The position numbers and the translations under genes were made by a program. This document shows positions 31,946-43,284 of a DNA stretch of 64,000 nt, one piece after another. The number at the start of each line of letters is the position of its first letter. The first letter of the stretch is position 1. Source of the stretch: Diphasiastrum complanatum (Eukaryota; Streptophyta; Lycopodiopsida; Lycopodiales; Lycopodiaceae); assembly GCA_029204225.1 (NCBI GenBank), contig MU832026.1, positions 1 through 64,000 of the forward strand. Direction: 5' to 3'. The notes under the pieces are model-generated. The model ran no database searches and was not told the DNA's origin. It saw only the letters and a list, made by a program, of their open reading frames with translations.

Positions 31946-33205
31946 ATGAGAGCTGAGGACCAAATCTCAACCGATGGGATCTGCTTCAAATCTCAACCGA
32001 CGCAGTTCTATATGTCCCAGACAGAAGCAGTTCCTTACCACTTCCACACATCGCATTTGCCCATCGCAGCCGCATATCAAGATGTGAAGATAATTGAACA
32101 TCCTTTTGAGTTTCACTTCGACCATCAAAGTCTGGAACTTGACCTACATCAATGCCTTAATTTGGTCAATAAACAAGCAACTATGGATCGTCAGATTGAG
32201 AATATTGCTATGCTCGAGGAAAGTCGATCAAGGCATTCACCAAACTTTCAGATTAAGGACTATATGACACTGATATTCCATGATTTGAAATTGAGTGGTT
32301 ATTATCAGGATTCGATCTACGAACCATGTCAAATTGATATGGGAGCTTTTGAGAATAATTCTATTTTTGACAATGATCTAAGGGAGTATGAGGTATTCAA
32401 CATGGATACTGGTAGAAATGAAGAGATTTCATTAATCCATGGAAATTCTACTTGTATCAATACTTTGGATTATTGTTCAACGTCTCATGGATCCATTAGT
32501 CAAGAGCTTCAAGTGGCTTTTGTTGGAGAACCTTACTCCTATGGATTCTCTAGAACTCAGAAGCCATATTGTAATTCATGTGCACATTCAGAATGTATGG
32601 ATGTGAATAATGATTGGGAACATTCTCTCAATCAACCAACACTCTATAGGAAGCTGATTTTAAAATATTCCATCAATCTATATCAGTTTCTTTGGAGAGG
32701 TTTACATTGCTCAGTGGACTCTAATGTGATCAATCTTCAATTGAGTAATGTCAACAATGATTGTTCACCATCAATGGTTATTTGGAACAATCAAAACATC
32801 AAATCCCTGGTTCAACTTTGGAATGTATTTTCATTACTTGGGATTGGTGCTTCAACGATTTATATGGGCGACTGCAAAATTTATATTTCGAGACGAGATT
32901 CCATATTTGAGGTCAATCAATTCAAATTTTCACTACCACCTATGAATGAGGTATTGACCAAACTTGAAGAAATATATTTTGGTCAACAATATGCTCAGAG
33001 ATATGCTTCATCATATGACCGAGATTCAATATTCATGCCGACTACTTCGTATAGAGCATTTATATTTGAACAACAATTCATGACTACCATTGCTCATGGA
33101 AGAATTATAATGTTCTTCATCAAGTTGGTTAAACAACATGGATTGCCAGCTACGGTAGAAGAGCCAGATGCAACACAAAACCAAGAATCCAAGGGAATTG
33201 GATAA
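31946..33205 (+). CDS. 419-codon ORF of unknown function, 5' of an LTR
   Basis: An uninterrupted frame encodes 419 residues beginning MRAEDQISTDGICF. I recognise no family. It has ordinary soluble-protein composition, is rich in His, Asn, Ser and Tyr, and contains a Cys cluster PYCNSCAHSECMD around residues 208-220 that could bind metal. A mild hydrophobic stretch (VFSLLGIGASTIYM, about residue 300) is too short and polar for a clear membrane helix. It is followed by a second frame overlapping by 38 bp and then by a polypurine tract and LTR at 33521-33532, so it occupies the 3' ORF position of an LTR retroelement, where some gypsy elements hold envelope-like or other extra genes. Gag-pol is not found upstream, where element F has inserted. 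It could alternatively be a captured host gene. Confidence 0.5.
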   Translation: MRAEDQISTDGICFKSQPTQFYMSQTEAVPYHFHTSHLPIAAAYQDVKIIEHPFEFHFDHQSLELDLHQCLNLVNKQATMDRQIENIAMLEESRSRHSPNFQIKDYMTLIFHDLKLSGYYQDSIYEPCQIDMGAFENNSIFDNDLREYEVFNMDTGRNEEISLIHGNSTCINTLDYCSTSHGSISQELQVAFVGEPYSYGFSRTQKPYCNSCAHSECMDVNNDWEHSLNQPTLYRKLILKYSINLYQFLWRGLHCSVDSNVINLQLSNVNNDCSPSMVIWNNQNIKSLVQLWNVFSLLGIGASTIYMGDCKIYISRRDSIFEVNQFKFSLPPMNEVLTKLEEIYFGQQYAQRYASSYDRDSIFMPTTSYRAFIFEQQFMTTIAHGRIIMFFIKLVKQHGLPATVEEPDATQNQESKGIG

Positions 33206-33449
33206 GCATCCAATTTGTTATGATGTCGAGGAAGCAGACAAAAGAGGATATTGTGGTGATGCACTCTGTCCATTCCATACAGATTGGTTACCAACAAGCA
33301 ATATGGTGCTTCATCAAACTCTTCTTCGACCATCAATTTTCCTCCATGGGAACAAGGATTATAGTCTGAAGCTAGCAAAATGGATTCAATTCGACAGCTT
33401 TGGGATTTGTAATGAGACAATAATTTTGTGGACGACACATTCTCATTAA
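33168..33449 (+). CDS. Overlapping second ORF before the polypurine tract
   Basis: A 93-codon frame, shifted by one base relative to the preceding ORF and overlapping its last 38 bp. It has ICYDVEEADKRGYCGDALCPFH, a Cys/His group that could be metal-binding, then ordinary sequence to a stop 70 bp before the polypurine tract. It may be the original C-terminus of the 419-residue protein reached by a frameshift, or a separate ORF. Confidence 0.35.
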   Translation: MQHKTKNPRELDKHPICYDVEEADKRGYCGDALCPFHTDWLPTSNMVLHQTLLRPSIFLHGNKDYSLKLAKWIQFDSFGICNETIILWTTHSH

Positions 33450-33520
33450 TCTTGACTACTTAACCAAGGCGATCCAGCTGATCAGACAAGCGTCTTCATT
33501 TTTTAGGACAAAAATGTTTA

Positions 33521-34062
33521 AGTAGGGGGAGTGTCATGTACTACTAGTACATTAGTGCTTATCAATGCATCAGAATATCCATTGTAAGCTTTGTAGGCCC
33601 AAAAGGAGTTGTTAGCCTTAAGAACAAGGCGGTTCCCTCTTTAGGCCCTCCAAAGTAATTAATAAGGATAATAGGCCAACAAGGGCCCAATGTAGTTTGA
33701 ATAATACTTAACAAGGGCTAACTATCCCTCAAGATAGTTAAGTTAAGCTAAGTAAGAGCATTGTCTATAACTAGGCAAGAGACATCATTTTATGGAATCT
33801 TTTGGCTCATTTGCAAGTGAGAACTTCTAGCTTCCTTGTGAATGTGAGCCATAGGAATTTCCATTGCTATGTCTCATGTGCCCTATCTACATGAATCCAT
33901 GCTCATTTACATTGATTGTACTCTTTCTTTCATTGCTAATGTGATTCCATTGAGATCTCATTGTTTCTAGCTTTCTATGGATATGCTATCTTGAATGCTT
34001 TGTACTTTTCTTGCTCTTAGCTTTACTTTCATTGTAATTGCTATTTGCTTAGATTTGGCACA

Positions 34063-34065
<3 letters not shown>
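33521..34065 (+). mobile_element. Polypurine tract and 3' LTR
   Basis: AGTAGGGGGAG (33521-33531) directly precedes TGTCATGTACTAC, a standard polypurine-LTR junction. The LTR shares its later part with 1-605 (minus). It is broken by a CT microsatellite at 34066; its 3' end beyond that was not identified. Confidence 0.75.

Positions 34066-34139
<74 letters not shown>
34066..34139. repeat. (CT)n microsatellite, 74 bp
   Basis: Perfect CT run inside or at the end of the preceding LTR, at the point where the related copy at 1-605 has none. The following 34140-34700 has no recognisable feature. Confidence 0.95.
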
Positions 34140-34140
<1 letters not shown>

Positions 34141-34708
34141 GCAGGTTTGGAAATACATTGCCCACATTCCAGCAACTAGAGAATGATCTACAATATCATC
34201 GGTAAATGGCTTCTACGCCTATCCATTCTTACGGTTAGAATGCTTTAAGCAATGATATAATCATGCAAATCGCACTACTCTAATATGCGCTGTAGAGTGG
34301 CCTATCGTGCATCGTTGTTTTACGTTTTCAGTTGGATGATTGCTTGAATTAAGCAATAGTGTATGTTGTCCATCCTGGTCAGATTCGACCTATTGTGGTA
34401 ATATTTCAGCGATGCATTGGTATCACACCATTGCGGATTGTTGGCATCCATTTATTATTGATGAAGATGGGATCATGCGAATCATCGTTGGCCAGAAATG
34501 ACACCATATGGTTTTTTTAGCATACTGTTATGTGAAGCACACACTATGTGTAAAATTTCTCGAGGCACATGTTAATGATAACCATGTACATAGTCGTTGT
34601 CCACCAGCAATGACCTTACATTCTGCTTTGAATGATTAATGAAGATGTTAATGTGAACCGAGGTGGTGAGATCCATCACTGCTTCCCAACGATGAGCTAC
34701 TATTGTTG

Positions 34709-34870
34709 TTGAATGTATGTTGTCCAGCGATAAGTGTATTTTTTTGAGTGTATGATGTCCAACGATGAGTATATGCTTTTTGAGTGTATGATGTCCAACG
34801 ATGAGTATATGCTTTTTGAGTGTATGTTGTCCACAGTGATGAGCTACCTATTGCTTTTGAGTGTTTGCTC
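34709..34870. repeat. 36-bp tandem repeat
   Basis: Units of the form GAGTGTATGATGTCCAACGA plus TGAGTATATGCTTTTT: two identical copies (about 34756-34827) flanked by three diverged or partial ones. Because 36 is a multiple of three, the minus strand shows an open frame with a 12-residue repeat (AYTHRWTSYTQK), which I regard as incidental. Confidence 0.85.
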
Positions 34871-35067
34871 TCACTTATCATGAAAAGCTCTTTAAAAACA
34901 TATGTTTTTTTATGATACTCGCTATCATCTCTGTCTCTCACAGTATAGCAGCGATGGAGCACGAATTTTAGAATCATATCATTGAGTTCCAATAAACAAC
35001 AAGAGAAGATATGTATAATTCTCTTAACCGTTGTTCTCAAATCTATGCATAACAAGAGCTAAATTGA

Positions 35068-35168
35068 TTTTCAGAAGATATGGGTTGTAACAATAACTCT
35101 TCTCTTGTGCGCATGATTATGCAATGCTATACATAGAATTGGATACGGAATTAAACGTTTCTCGAAGA
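35068..35168 (+). repeat. 101-bp direct repeat, left copy
   Basis: Starts TTTTCAGAAGATATGGGTTG. It pairs with 37328-37428 with about five mismatches. In the right copy the same bases are in an open frame (GFSEDMGCNNNSSLV); here a stop precedes the equivalent residues. A short coding-like stretch follows (35180-35285, LWALVKHGFAQEVTRTVHYL). Confidence 0.85.
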
Positions 35169-35827
35169 CATTCAAAAGCATAGCTTGTGGGCTCTTGTAA
35201 AGCATGGATTTGCTCAAGAAGTCACGAGAACTGTACATTACTTGTTTACAACATTTGCCCCACAGTTCATGTATCGGTCCAAGCTACTTATTTGTTTGTG
35301 ATTTACTACATATCTCATACAACTCATCTTCAAATGCATAACGATATATTAAATCAAAAAGATAATGACCACAACCATCACACTGATCAGCATGGCACTT
35401 GCCCTGATATGATAAAGATATGGTTCGGCCAGTATTGGAAGACTAGACTATAAAATTACATTTACATTGCTGATTAGTTAAGTAAACTTACTTTGTACAT
35501 GGATAACAACTGACATTCAGCATTGACACTTGTCTTCCTCACTTAGCTAACTTGTGTGGTTTTGTGTGGTGGGATGGTGGCAGGTACCAACTAGATGTCT
35601 TGAAATATGTTTTGCTTTACGGTGCTTTACTAGTATTGTATGCTTTTCAGCTATGTTTTTCCTTGTTGGTTTATAAATAAAGGGTTTTAAAAAAGTTTGG
35701 TCTTGACTTGTCAAGAGGAGCTTTGTTCTATTAATCTCTCTTTATGCATCCTTGAGGTGTAAATCCAACTATCCTTTGGTCTTGATAGTACCCCTTACTT
35801 GGATTCATAAGCTAACATAAGTTTCTT

Positions 35828-37385
35828 TTGCTATGATTAGTCCTCATGATGGTATCAGGATGCTATTGACCTGGGTTATGGGAGCGCCCCTTCCTCCCTC
35901 TAATCTATTCATTCAAACTTTGATAAGTTGCATGGAAAGAGTTGTCATGTTGCATAGTTTTATTATCAAAATAGATCGTGCTACCTGTAACGCTGCTGGA
36001 CCTGAAGATAAGGTGCTATGTATTATTGACCTTTTAGATACATGGGATTAAGATTTACATGGAATATGGTAAAAGCAAGATTGATCCCTTGGGTGTCATT
36101 GAAAATTTTGCTGCTAACTTGGCTGGGATTGTTGATAAGTATGAGAAAAGAGAGATTTTATAATTCCCATATTAGAAAGTTTTTTCCTGCCTTGAAAAAG
36201 AAAACGACCTTCTTTCTGCTGAACCCACTCTTGCTTTATTTGATTTATCACCATCTCCACATCCTCTCATCTTCTTAGATGAACTAGACGAAGATAGCGC
36301 CTCGCAACTTGAAATTTTCTCTCAAGACATCTGTGACATTGGTGATCAATCCACTTTTGAATTCCGCCAATCCAAAAATTGCCAAGTCCCTATGGTCCCA
36401 GTACGTACTATTGAATTCGAATCTGCTGGTATTTCTTACAAGCTTTGGAGGTTGCCCACTGTCAATTTTCTTGCTCCCCTACCTGTTGAGCTTTGGATTA
36501 TTCTTGCACATCTTATTGAGAAAGAAGTACAAACTTGCAAACTTGTTGTCTTAAACAAAAACTTCATTCTTGAGTCTCCCATTGTCTTCGATAATATCAT
36601 ACGCATGAACAAGTTTGAGCCTTCCCGTTGCCCCTCTGAGCAAACCTGGGCACGAATTCGTGGACATTTTGACACTGGTTTCAATAGAATGAATCTCCAC
36701 CAAGCCAAGATTTGGAACTAGAAAAGACCATTCTTCAAATGTAGATGTGGTGATAAATGCAAAAATCAGTCCTCCATTATCTGATTTGATCATGTCGTCC
36801 GGTACATGATGAATAATCTAAGAAAATTCTTCCCTGGTGCTGTTTACATAACCAACTCAATGCCTTTTTTCTTTGGCTACAAAAGCTTGCTAGGGAAATT
36901 GTCAAAGCACACCTGACTTTTCTCTTCTTACGCCAATACATGATAGATGCATCCATTGAGCTTGCCGCAAACCCTTCTACTAAACTCCTTGCAAATCTAG
37001 GCGATGTCGAAAATATTAGAGAAATTGAACGTTTGCTCAAAAGGCCTAGCTTTTCTACACTACAAGACAAATTCTTCCAAAACTCCAACAAAAGAACTGG
37101 CACTTTTAACCTCAACAACCCTAGCTCAATTATCTCAGGCCAACGTGGGGGTAAAAGAAAGAAATTCACAGGATACAAAGGGAAAGAAGGGCAATGAAGG
37201 GTACAAAGAACGATTTGCCGATCAAAAAGTTTAATTTCTACTAGGATTGATTTGCTTGTAGGACAATGAAGTTTTGGACAGGAGGGAAGTGATCAAGAAC
37301 ACAATGGATCGCCTAGAGCTCATTGGGTTTTCAGAAGATATGGGTTGTAACAATAACTCTTCTCTTGTGTGCATGATCATGCACT
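35828..37385 (+). pseudogene. Unrecognised degenerate coding region
   Basis: Reading across frameshifts gives protein-like text without a family I can name: KIYMEYGKSKIDPLGVIENF (36050-36130), FDLSPSPHPLIFLDELDEDS then VPVRTIEFESAGISYKLWRL and EPSRCPSEQTWARIRGHFD (36230-36720, one open frame of about 160 codons), WLQKLAREIVKAHLTFLFLR and IDASIELAANPSTKLLANLG through NSNKRTGTFNL (36870-37195), and DRREVIKNTMDRLELIGFSE (37260-37385). The last part includes the right copy of the 101-bp repeat. At least four frame changes and several stops make it a pseudogene. It may be a retroelement ORF, because repeat R follows it, or a retrocopied host gene. Confidence 0.4.
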
Positions 37386-37428
37386 GCTATACATAGAATT
37401 GGATACGGAATTAAATGTTTCTCAAAGA
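37328..37428 (+). repeat. 101-bp direct repeat, right copy
   Basis: About 95% identical by eye to 35068-35168, 2.26 kb apart in the same orientation. It overlaps the end of the degenerate coding region and precedes repeat R copy 2. Confidence 0.85.
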
Positions 37429-37439
37429 ATTAAACGAAG

Positions 37440-37960
37440 AATTTGGATGACTCATATTTCTTGTGAAGAATCTAGTTTGATGAATACTCATGAAGTTTTA
37501 TAATTTTCCTATGGAAAGAGACTTTAAAATGATTCTTATGTTTCCTAAGTTGTGTGTATTTGGACATGCACTCCTATGTTCTCTAATGATCGAGTGTGAC
37601 AAGGGAATCTAGCAATTTATGATTGAAAAATCATGATTCTTAGATATTTATGATTGATAGATCATAGATATGTACTTGGTTATTACTAGAGGATTATATG
37701 GAAATGCAATGATTCTTAGAAACGATGAGTGATATTTTATGCTAAATCGAGACAAGAAATTAAATCAATTTTTTAAGACATCTAGTTTTCTTTGCTCCGG
37801 TAAAAAAATAGAATCGAGGACATATGTGTCTCACAAGCATTTTCAATGGGAAAGTTACTTTTCTTGAAGAGAATTTGCTCACATTAGTGGAGGATACTAG
37901 AAAAAACACATTATCTTACATATTCTTTGTGAGACTCACTACATATGTATTGATGATTGT
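37440..37960 (+). repeat. Repeat family R, copy 2
   Basis: Aligns by eye with the reverse complement of about 50010 down to 49500: TTTTCCTATGGAAAGAGA, AATGATTCTTATGTTTCCT, GAGGATTATATGGAAATGCAATG and GAGGACATATGTGTCTCACA have clear counterparts in order. More diverged than copies 1, 3 and 4. The stretch from 37961 to 39376 shows no gene; its right end is the 3' flank of the WRKY gene. Confidence 0.65.
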
Positions 37961-39376
37961 GTAGGCAATGATGCATTGAATTAAAACTTGGATATGCTTG
38001 GCTGTTTCCAGTAACGAGGCACACATGAAGAGGGTAAAAGCCAATTAATTTAGTGGACTCTTAATGCCATTCTTAGGCACATGCTATTTAGGTTTTTACA
38101 AAACTAGGAAAGCTTGGTGGAGCATAAGAAGAAGAATCTTGCAAGTTGGTGTGCAAACTCTTTCACTTGCTCATGATCCATTTTCTTAGTTGGTTTTGTT
38201 GCTTTTTTTTCTCTCTCTTGTATGTCCTCATTTGTGTGGCGGATTGGAGTAGAACCCCAAACCTCATGGAGAGGAAAGGAAGTCCTAACAAACTCGCTAG
38301 TTACTGGAGCACTGCTTTTGCTTTTTTGCATCTTTAAGCTCCATGCTATAAGAGAGCAATTTCAGAAATGCAAGAATCATTTGGATGCATTCACACATTT
38401 TGGTCCAGTCCCAATCCTCCTATCCTCTTTCCTTGAATACCATTTGCATATTACAGTGATGGTCCAGTAAATGTTCCTGCACATATCTCCTAGTACTTTT
38501 GGAGCATCCTTAACCAACCTGAAATGTGAAGGAATGCAGTTTTTTAATCCATTTCTAGCACCTTTGAAGCTCGTCCTCTATAAACCCATTTCACTATTAG
38601 GATACTGAGCAATTTGCCTTGGAGTACTTTTCAATTGTTCAGCTTGGTGGAGTGCTTGGCAAACTTACAATCAGCTAGTATTCTTTTTGAATCTCTGGCT
38701 AAGGTAAGTACATCAGCTGTGCTGCATTTGTTGCTGTAGAATGTATTGCCTATTATGGCCTCATCCTGTCATCCAGATACTTCAGCACCTTCCAAAACTT
38801 GTAAAAACAGCAGTATGTCTAGAACGTTTAGTAAGTTCTTCTCTCAGAACTAGACTACACTAAAAAGCTAGGAGTCGTCCTTCCTCCTGTGGACAATTAA
38901 AAGTAGGATAGCTCCATGCTAGATTGTAGCATTTGTTTAACATGAGCTGCCCTCAACACGAAGAACTTTTGAGACTAGATAATAGTTCCACCATGGCAGA
39001 CTTTTGTGCATACAAAATTCCAACTGAGGGAATGGGCACGACAAGAGATCATTGCTATCCAGATAGTTAGGGAGGAGTATCAATTGCATGGAATATGGAA
39101 TGGAGTATTCAATAATTGACCCAAAAGGATATACCAGCTTGCTGATTATATTTCCATCTGATAAGTTTTAATAGGTGATGTGATCTTAGCTTTGGAACAC
39201 TGCTCGGTCTTGCTCTTGCTTGTGTATTTTCAGCATTCTAACATCATGCAGAAATATGGAACAGTTTAAATTCTCTCTTCTCTGAAAAGGGGATTCAAGA
39301 ACAAAAACTTGTCTCCTTTGATGCAAGACGCGTTTGGACTCTGAACAGATAGCCAAGAGCTTCTCCATCACATTGT

Positions 39377-41570
39377 CTATTCTGAGCCAAATAGTAATGA
39401 ATTGGTGAAGGAAACAGGTTCATAATCCACACCATAGACATGTTGTTGAACTCCTTCATTATCCAGCATAAAACCCAGAGAGAATGTACAAGCTGGAGTA
39501 TGCTCAGCCACAACTTCTGAAAATTCTGACTCTGGTGTGGGAACATTAGGTTGGGCCGTGCTGTGGCTCAATGACACACTTGAGATGGTGGAGTGCAGTG
39601 TGCTTGATAGCAACGAGTTTGAGACCACTGAAGAGGTTGCTGGAGACTGGAGTTCTCTAGAGGTTTCAGCTTCTGCTTCCTTAGCAAACGAGTTTAAAGT
39701 GGAACCTTTTGGATGGGGAAAATGAAAGCAGATGTCTTCAAAGTCTAAGATTTCATTCAAAGTTCGCATTCCAGACATGCTTGGAGCAGATATGCATTCA
39801 GGTAACTCTGTGGCTTCAGCTTTACACCCATACTTTTGCTTCAGATTACCCTTGATTTCATCGGCAGCTTGAATGGAGCTGTTTCCATTGCACTGATGGG
39901 CAGAAAATAACCCACTAAGAATATCTGGTCCTGAATCAAGCAGGCTTAATCCAAAATCTTCATTCTGATTTGAAACACCAGCTTGGCTTGATTGTACGGA
40001 ATAGGGATTGAAGCCAAACCTTGGCGTGACAATATTAGGTGACAGAATTGAAGATGATTTGAAAACTGGGTTTCCATGTCTGTCAAATCCTGACTTAAAA
40101 GCACTTAAAGGAGGTGAGATACTAGGAACCTTCATATCAGGTGCAGAAGAGGGATTTGTAAAGCTATCGATACTGCTCCTTGTCAGAAAGTTGGCATCAG
40201 CAGGGAAAATTGCCCTCTGCAGACAATCAGTGGCCAGTGCAGGGTAGAAGTAGGATAGTGAAGGGCAATGATTCCTTGAAGCTGGACAAGTATGTTCCCC
40301 TTTGAGAGTTACATTAAAAACAGGAGGATCTTCATCTAACCTCTGCACATATTTGATAGCGGGGCAGCCAAATTCTGTCTTGTTGGTGCATCTATAGTAG
40401 CTTCTGCAAATAGAGGGAGATCTCAGCGTATTATTACAGAGAGCACACCAAGCTTGATCAAGCTCCAAAATTAACTTGAGGAAAGCCGCCAGCATTAATT
40501 TGATCAGATTTCATCAACATCCAAAACTAGCTTGTTGACAAGAGAAGAAAAATACCTGGGATAGCGTGATCCAAGTATGTCTTTCTGCCCATACTTGCGC
40601 CAGTTGAAGCCATCAGCCGGAGGCATCTCGTTCCCATTCTCTGCGCTGTCAATAGGCACCTTGAATGTCCACTTTGGCATGAACTTCCTGCAAAACGTAA
40701 AGAAGCGAGTAATTACACAACTTCACCTTTGATCCTAATACGTCAGCCAGAATTTTCAAGCAATCTTTCATTTCCAGATTGATTGTGGAGATGGGTTCTG
40801 ATGCTGCCGCTGCAGAATGGAAAAAAGCACACAAACACAATGCCAAACGGTTACCTTTTCTTTGCAGCCGAAGTCTGCTTGATTTGAGAACTGTCGGCCT
40901 GATCGTTTCCTCCACTCCCACGCATAATTTCATCTGCTGGTGTCTCTCCTTCTAGACTCAATGACATTGTGGGATCAGTCAAAGCGCGATCAGTCAAAGC
41001 GCCATACCTCCGTTGGGGGGAGCGTTTGCTGCCAACAAGCAAGGGAGAGGGCGAAGGAGAACGAGCTTCTGCAGTTCTAGCTGTTGAAATAGGGCTTTCC
41101 ACATTCTGACAGGAAAGATTTGTTCCCTCTGTACAGATTTTCTTTTCTTCTGCATTGAAGTGCATCTCAGCCTGCTCGCCTTTGCCAATTGTTGCGGTTA
41201 CATTCATGCTTTCTATTCCAAAAGAAATGCCGACCCCTTGCGACATCTGCTGAGCAGCAAATGGATTGGCATTGAGGAAGGTGATGACATTGCTAAAATT
41301 GGACACAATTGCCGCTGCAGAACCCATTAGATTTGCACGCAGTGCCTTGACATTGCTGCTGCTGCTGTCACTGAAGCCCAAACAGCCCGGATCTGCAAGC
41401 TTCAATCTATGCTCCATTTCTCGGACTTGCTGACACCCACGCATCACTTCCGATCGCACTAATCTATCATACTCCAAAACATGCTGATAAATGTGGGTTT
41501 GATTTGCTTCCTTTCCCATCAAACCTTTGCACTCTTCTGCCCTCAAAATCTTTTTTTCAAAACCCAGCAT
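39377..41570 (-). CDS. Group III WRKY transcription factor, three exons
   Basis: A plant nuclear DNA-binding protein that recognises W-box (TTGACC/T) promoters. Exons: 41570-40855, 40687-40556, 40403-39377 (624 residues). Introns of 167 and 152 bp have GT-AG ends (AAAG^GTAACC...TTTGCAG^GAAG; CCAG^GTATTT...TTTGCAG^AAGC). The start is the first ATG after an in-frame TAG 6 bp upstream. N-terminal residues 10-65 look helical (YQHVLEYDRLVRSEV), a basic stretch around 235-241 (AAKKRKF) may be the nuclear signal, and the domain reads [21 protein letters not shown] (268-288) with zinc ligands C288, C296, H320, C322: C-x7-C-x23-H-x-C, the group III form. The second intron splits the Arg codon after YP, the conserved R-type position of this family. 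The 300-residue Ser-rich C-terminus is of unknown role. No defect is seen; group III members usually act in defence and senescence, which is inference here. Confidence 0.93.
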
Positions 41571-41641
41571 TTTCTATCCTTCCCTCAAAACCTTAGGGCT
41601 TCTAAGGCACATCAAGGTCTTCTTTCTTTGGCCATAGCTTG

Positions 41642-42057
41642 TTCTATTGTTCCAGGATGGGTTTTTCCCTGAAATCAGACTATGTTCTTAGCAATCTCTA
41701 TATCTCCCTCTCTTCTATTGTTCCAAGATGGGTTTTCCCTGAACTGCAATCAGACTCTGTTCTCAGCAATCTATATTCTCCCTCTCTCTATTGTTCCAGC
41801 AATCAGACTCTGTTCTCAGCAATCTATATTCTCCCTCTCTCTATTGTTCCAGGATGGGTTTTCGCTGAACTGCAATCAGACTAAGTTCTTAGCAATCTCT
41901 ATATCTCCCTCTCTCTATATTTCCAGGATGGGTTTTTCCTGAATTGCAATGAGACTATGTTCTTGCAATCTCTATATCTCCCTCTCTCTATTGTTCCAGG
42001 ATGGGTTTTCCCTGAATTGCAATCAGACTATGTTCTTAGCAATCTCTGCATCTCCTA
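41642..42057. repeat. Minisatellite of about 70-bp units, upstream of the WRKY gene
   Basis: Six head-to-tail copies of a unit containing CTATTGTTCCAGGATGGGTT, TTCCCTGAATTGCAATCAGA and GTTCTTAGCAATCTCTATAT, ending in CTCCCTCTCT. The third unit lacks about 25 bp, including GGATGGGTTTT. It begins about 70 bp upstream of the WRKY start codon, so it lies in its 5' UTR or promoter. The unit holds a CTCTCTC word. Confidence 0.9.
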
Positions 42058-43284
42058 TGTGTGTTGTCCAAAAAAAAATATGAGAGAGAGAGAGTGGGGT
42101 AGAGACATAGAGATCTGAGTAAAATCCCAAGGATTCCCAACTATATATGCAAAAAGAAGGAACTTTCCAACTATTGAGAGGAGTAAGATGTCAAAGACTC
42201 CAGAATTAAGAAATCTCAATTTGACTAAGTACTCCATTCTACCTTTGATCTAATCATGATCCTCTTAAATTTGACCAAATATTTTCCTAGGTGACTTTGA
42301 ATTGAAAATTGAGACTTTTTCTTTTCATTCTCCAACCTCCCCGACAAATATGCTCTTGGTCTTGGTCATAGTTTTTTTAGCTTTGCAACAAAGCGGTAGT
42401 AAGCTTTCACAATCATATGCTCCGACGTGACGACGTGCCTCTCTGTGGTGAGTTTGAACTAGAAATTAATTCTATTATTCTTTTTACATCTTTCGATCAG
42501 ATAAGGAACAAAAGTTGACACCCCTTCGTTGCTCTCCACTATAAAAGCTCTCCTTTACAACACTCCTCCCCTCAAAGGCATGCCAAATCCCAACCAACAA
42601 TCAACCCTCTTCAATACATAGAGTGATATTGAAGCTTTTTGCCCTAGTCCCAACACCTTGTGGAATGACGATTGTAGGTAATGTTGAAATTTGAAGCCCT
42701 CACCCTTTGGGGAAAATTAGAAGCGTTGAAAGTCATGGTCTAAGATGATCAACGACCTTTCACTTTGAAATGAACCTTTTGAAAGTCATGGAGAACCCTC
42801 AAGGCTTTGAAAGTCATATTGAGTACGACTGCATCTAGAAACTGTCACTTTGGAACGCGCGGCCCCCGTCAAAATCAGTGCCCTGCAGTACACAAGAAGG
42901 AAGTTGCCCTTCCTGCTGCTGATTTATTCAAGTCAAAAAAGAAGGGAGAGCGCGTGGACCCCGGCCCAAAACCATGACTTGGTCTCGAGTACATACTTGA
43001 CCTTCAAACTTTAAAAGAAAAACAACACTTTCTCTGGTCTTGGTCTAAGTTGTGCTCTTTAGTCTAAGAATTCTAAAGGAAAAAGGTACTCTTTGGGACA
43101 CCAAATTTTTTCACAAATTGGGTTGTGTAGTATCCTTACTCGGTACGTCGTAATTAATTTCCATCGGAGCACTTGATTAAAAGAACTTAAATGTTTAAGA
43201 GAATCAAAATTATGTAGATTATTTAAAATTTCATCGAAGGTTTCCTAAAGTTTTGAGAGGACGAGATGTTAGATTTTTGTTTAT
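42058..43284. other. Probable WRKY distal promoter and intergenic sequence
   Basis: No gene recognised. A short GA run lies near 42084. The sequence is not obviously retroelement-derived up to about 43.2 kb. Confidence 0.4.

Noticed and set aside
34648-35055. 135-codon minus-strand ORF with a 12-residue tandem repeat
   Set aside because: The unit is 36 bp, so any frame free of stops stays open; nothing else supports a gene.
38104-38337. Complementary ORFs at 38104-38331 (minus) and 38146-38337 (plus)
   Set aside because: Neither has a family I recognise, and both are short; downstream of the WRKY gene they are more likely chance frames.
39537-39725. Plus-strand ORFs over the WRKY exons (39537-39725, 40008-40247)
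   Set aside because: Antisense shadows of WRKY exon 3 without conserved features.
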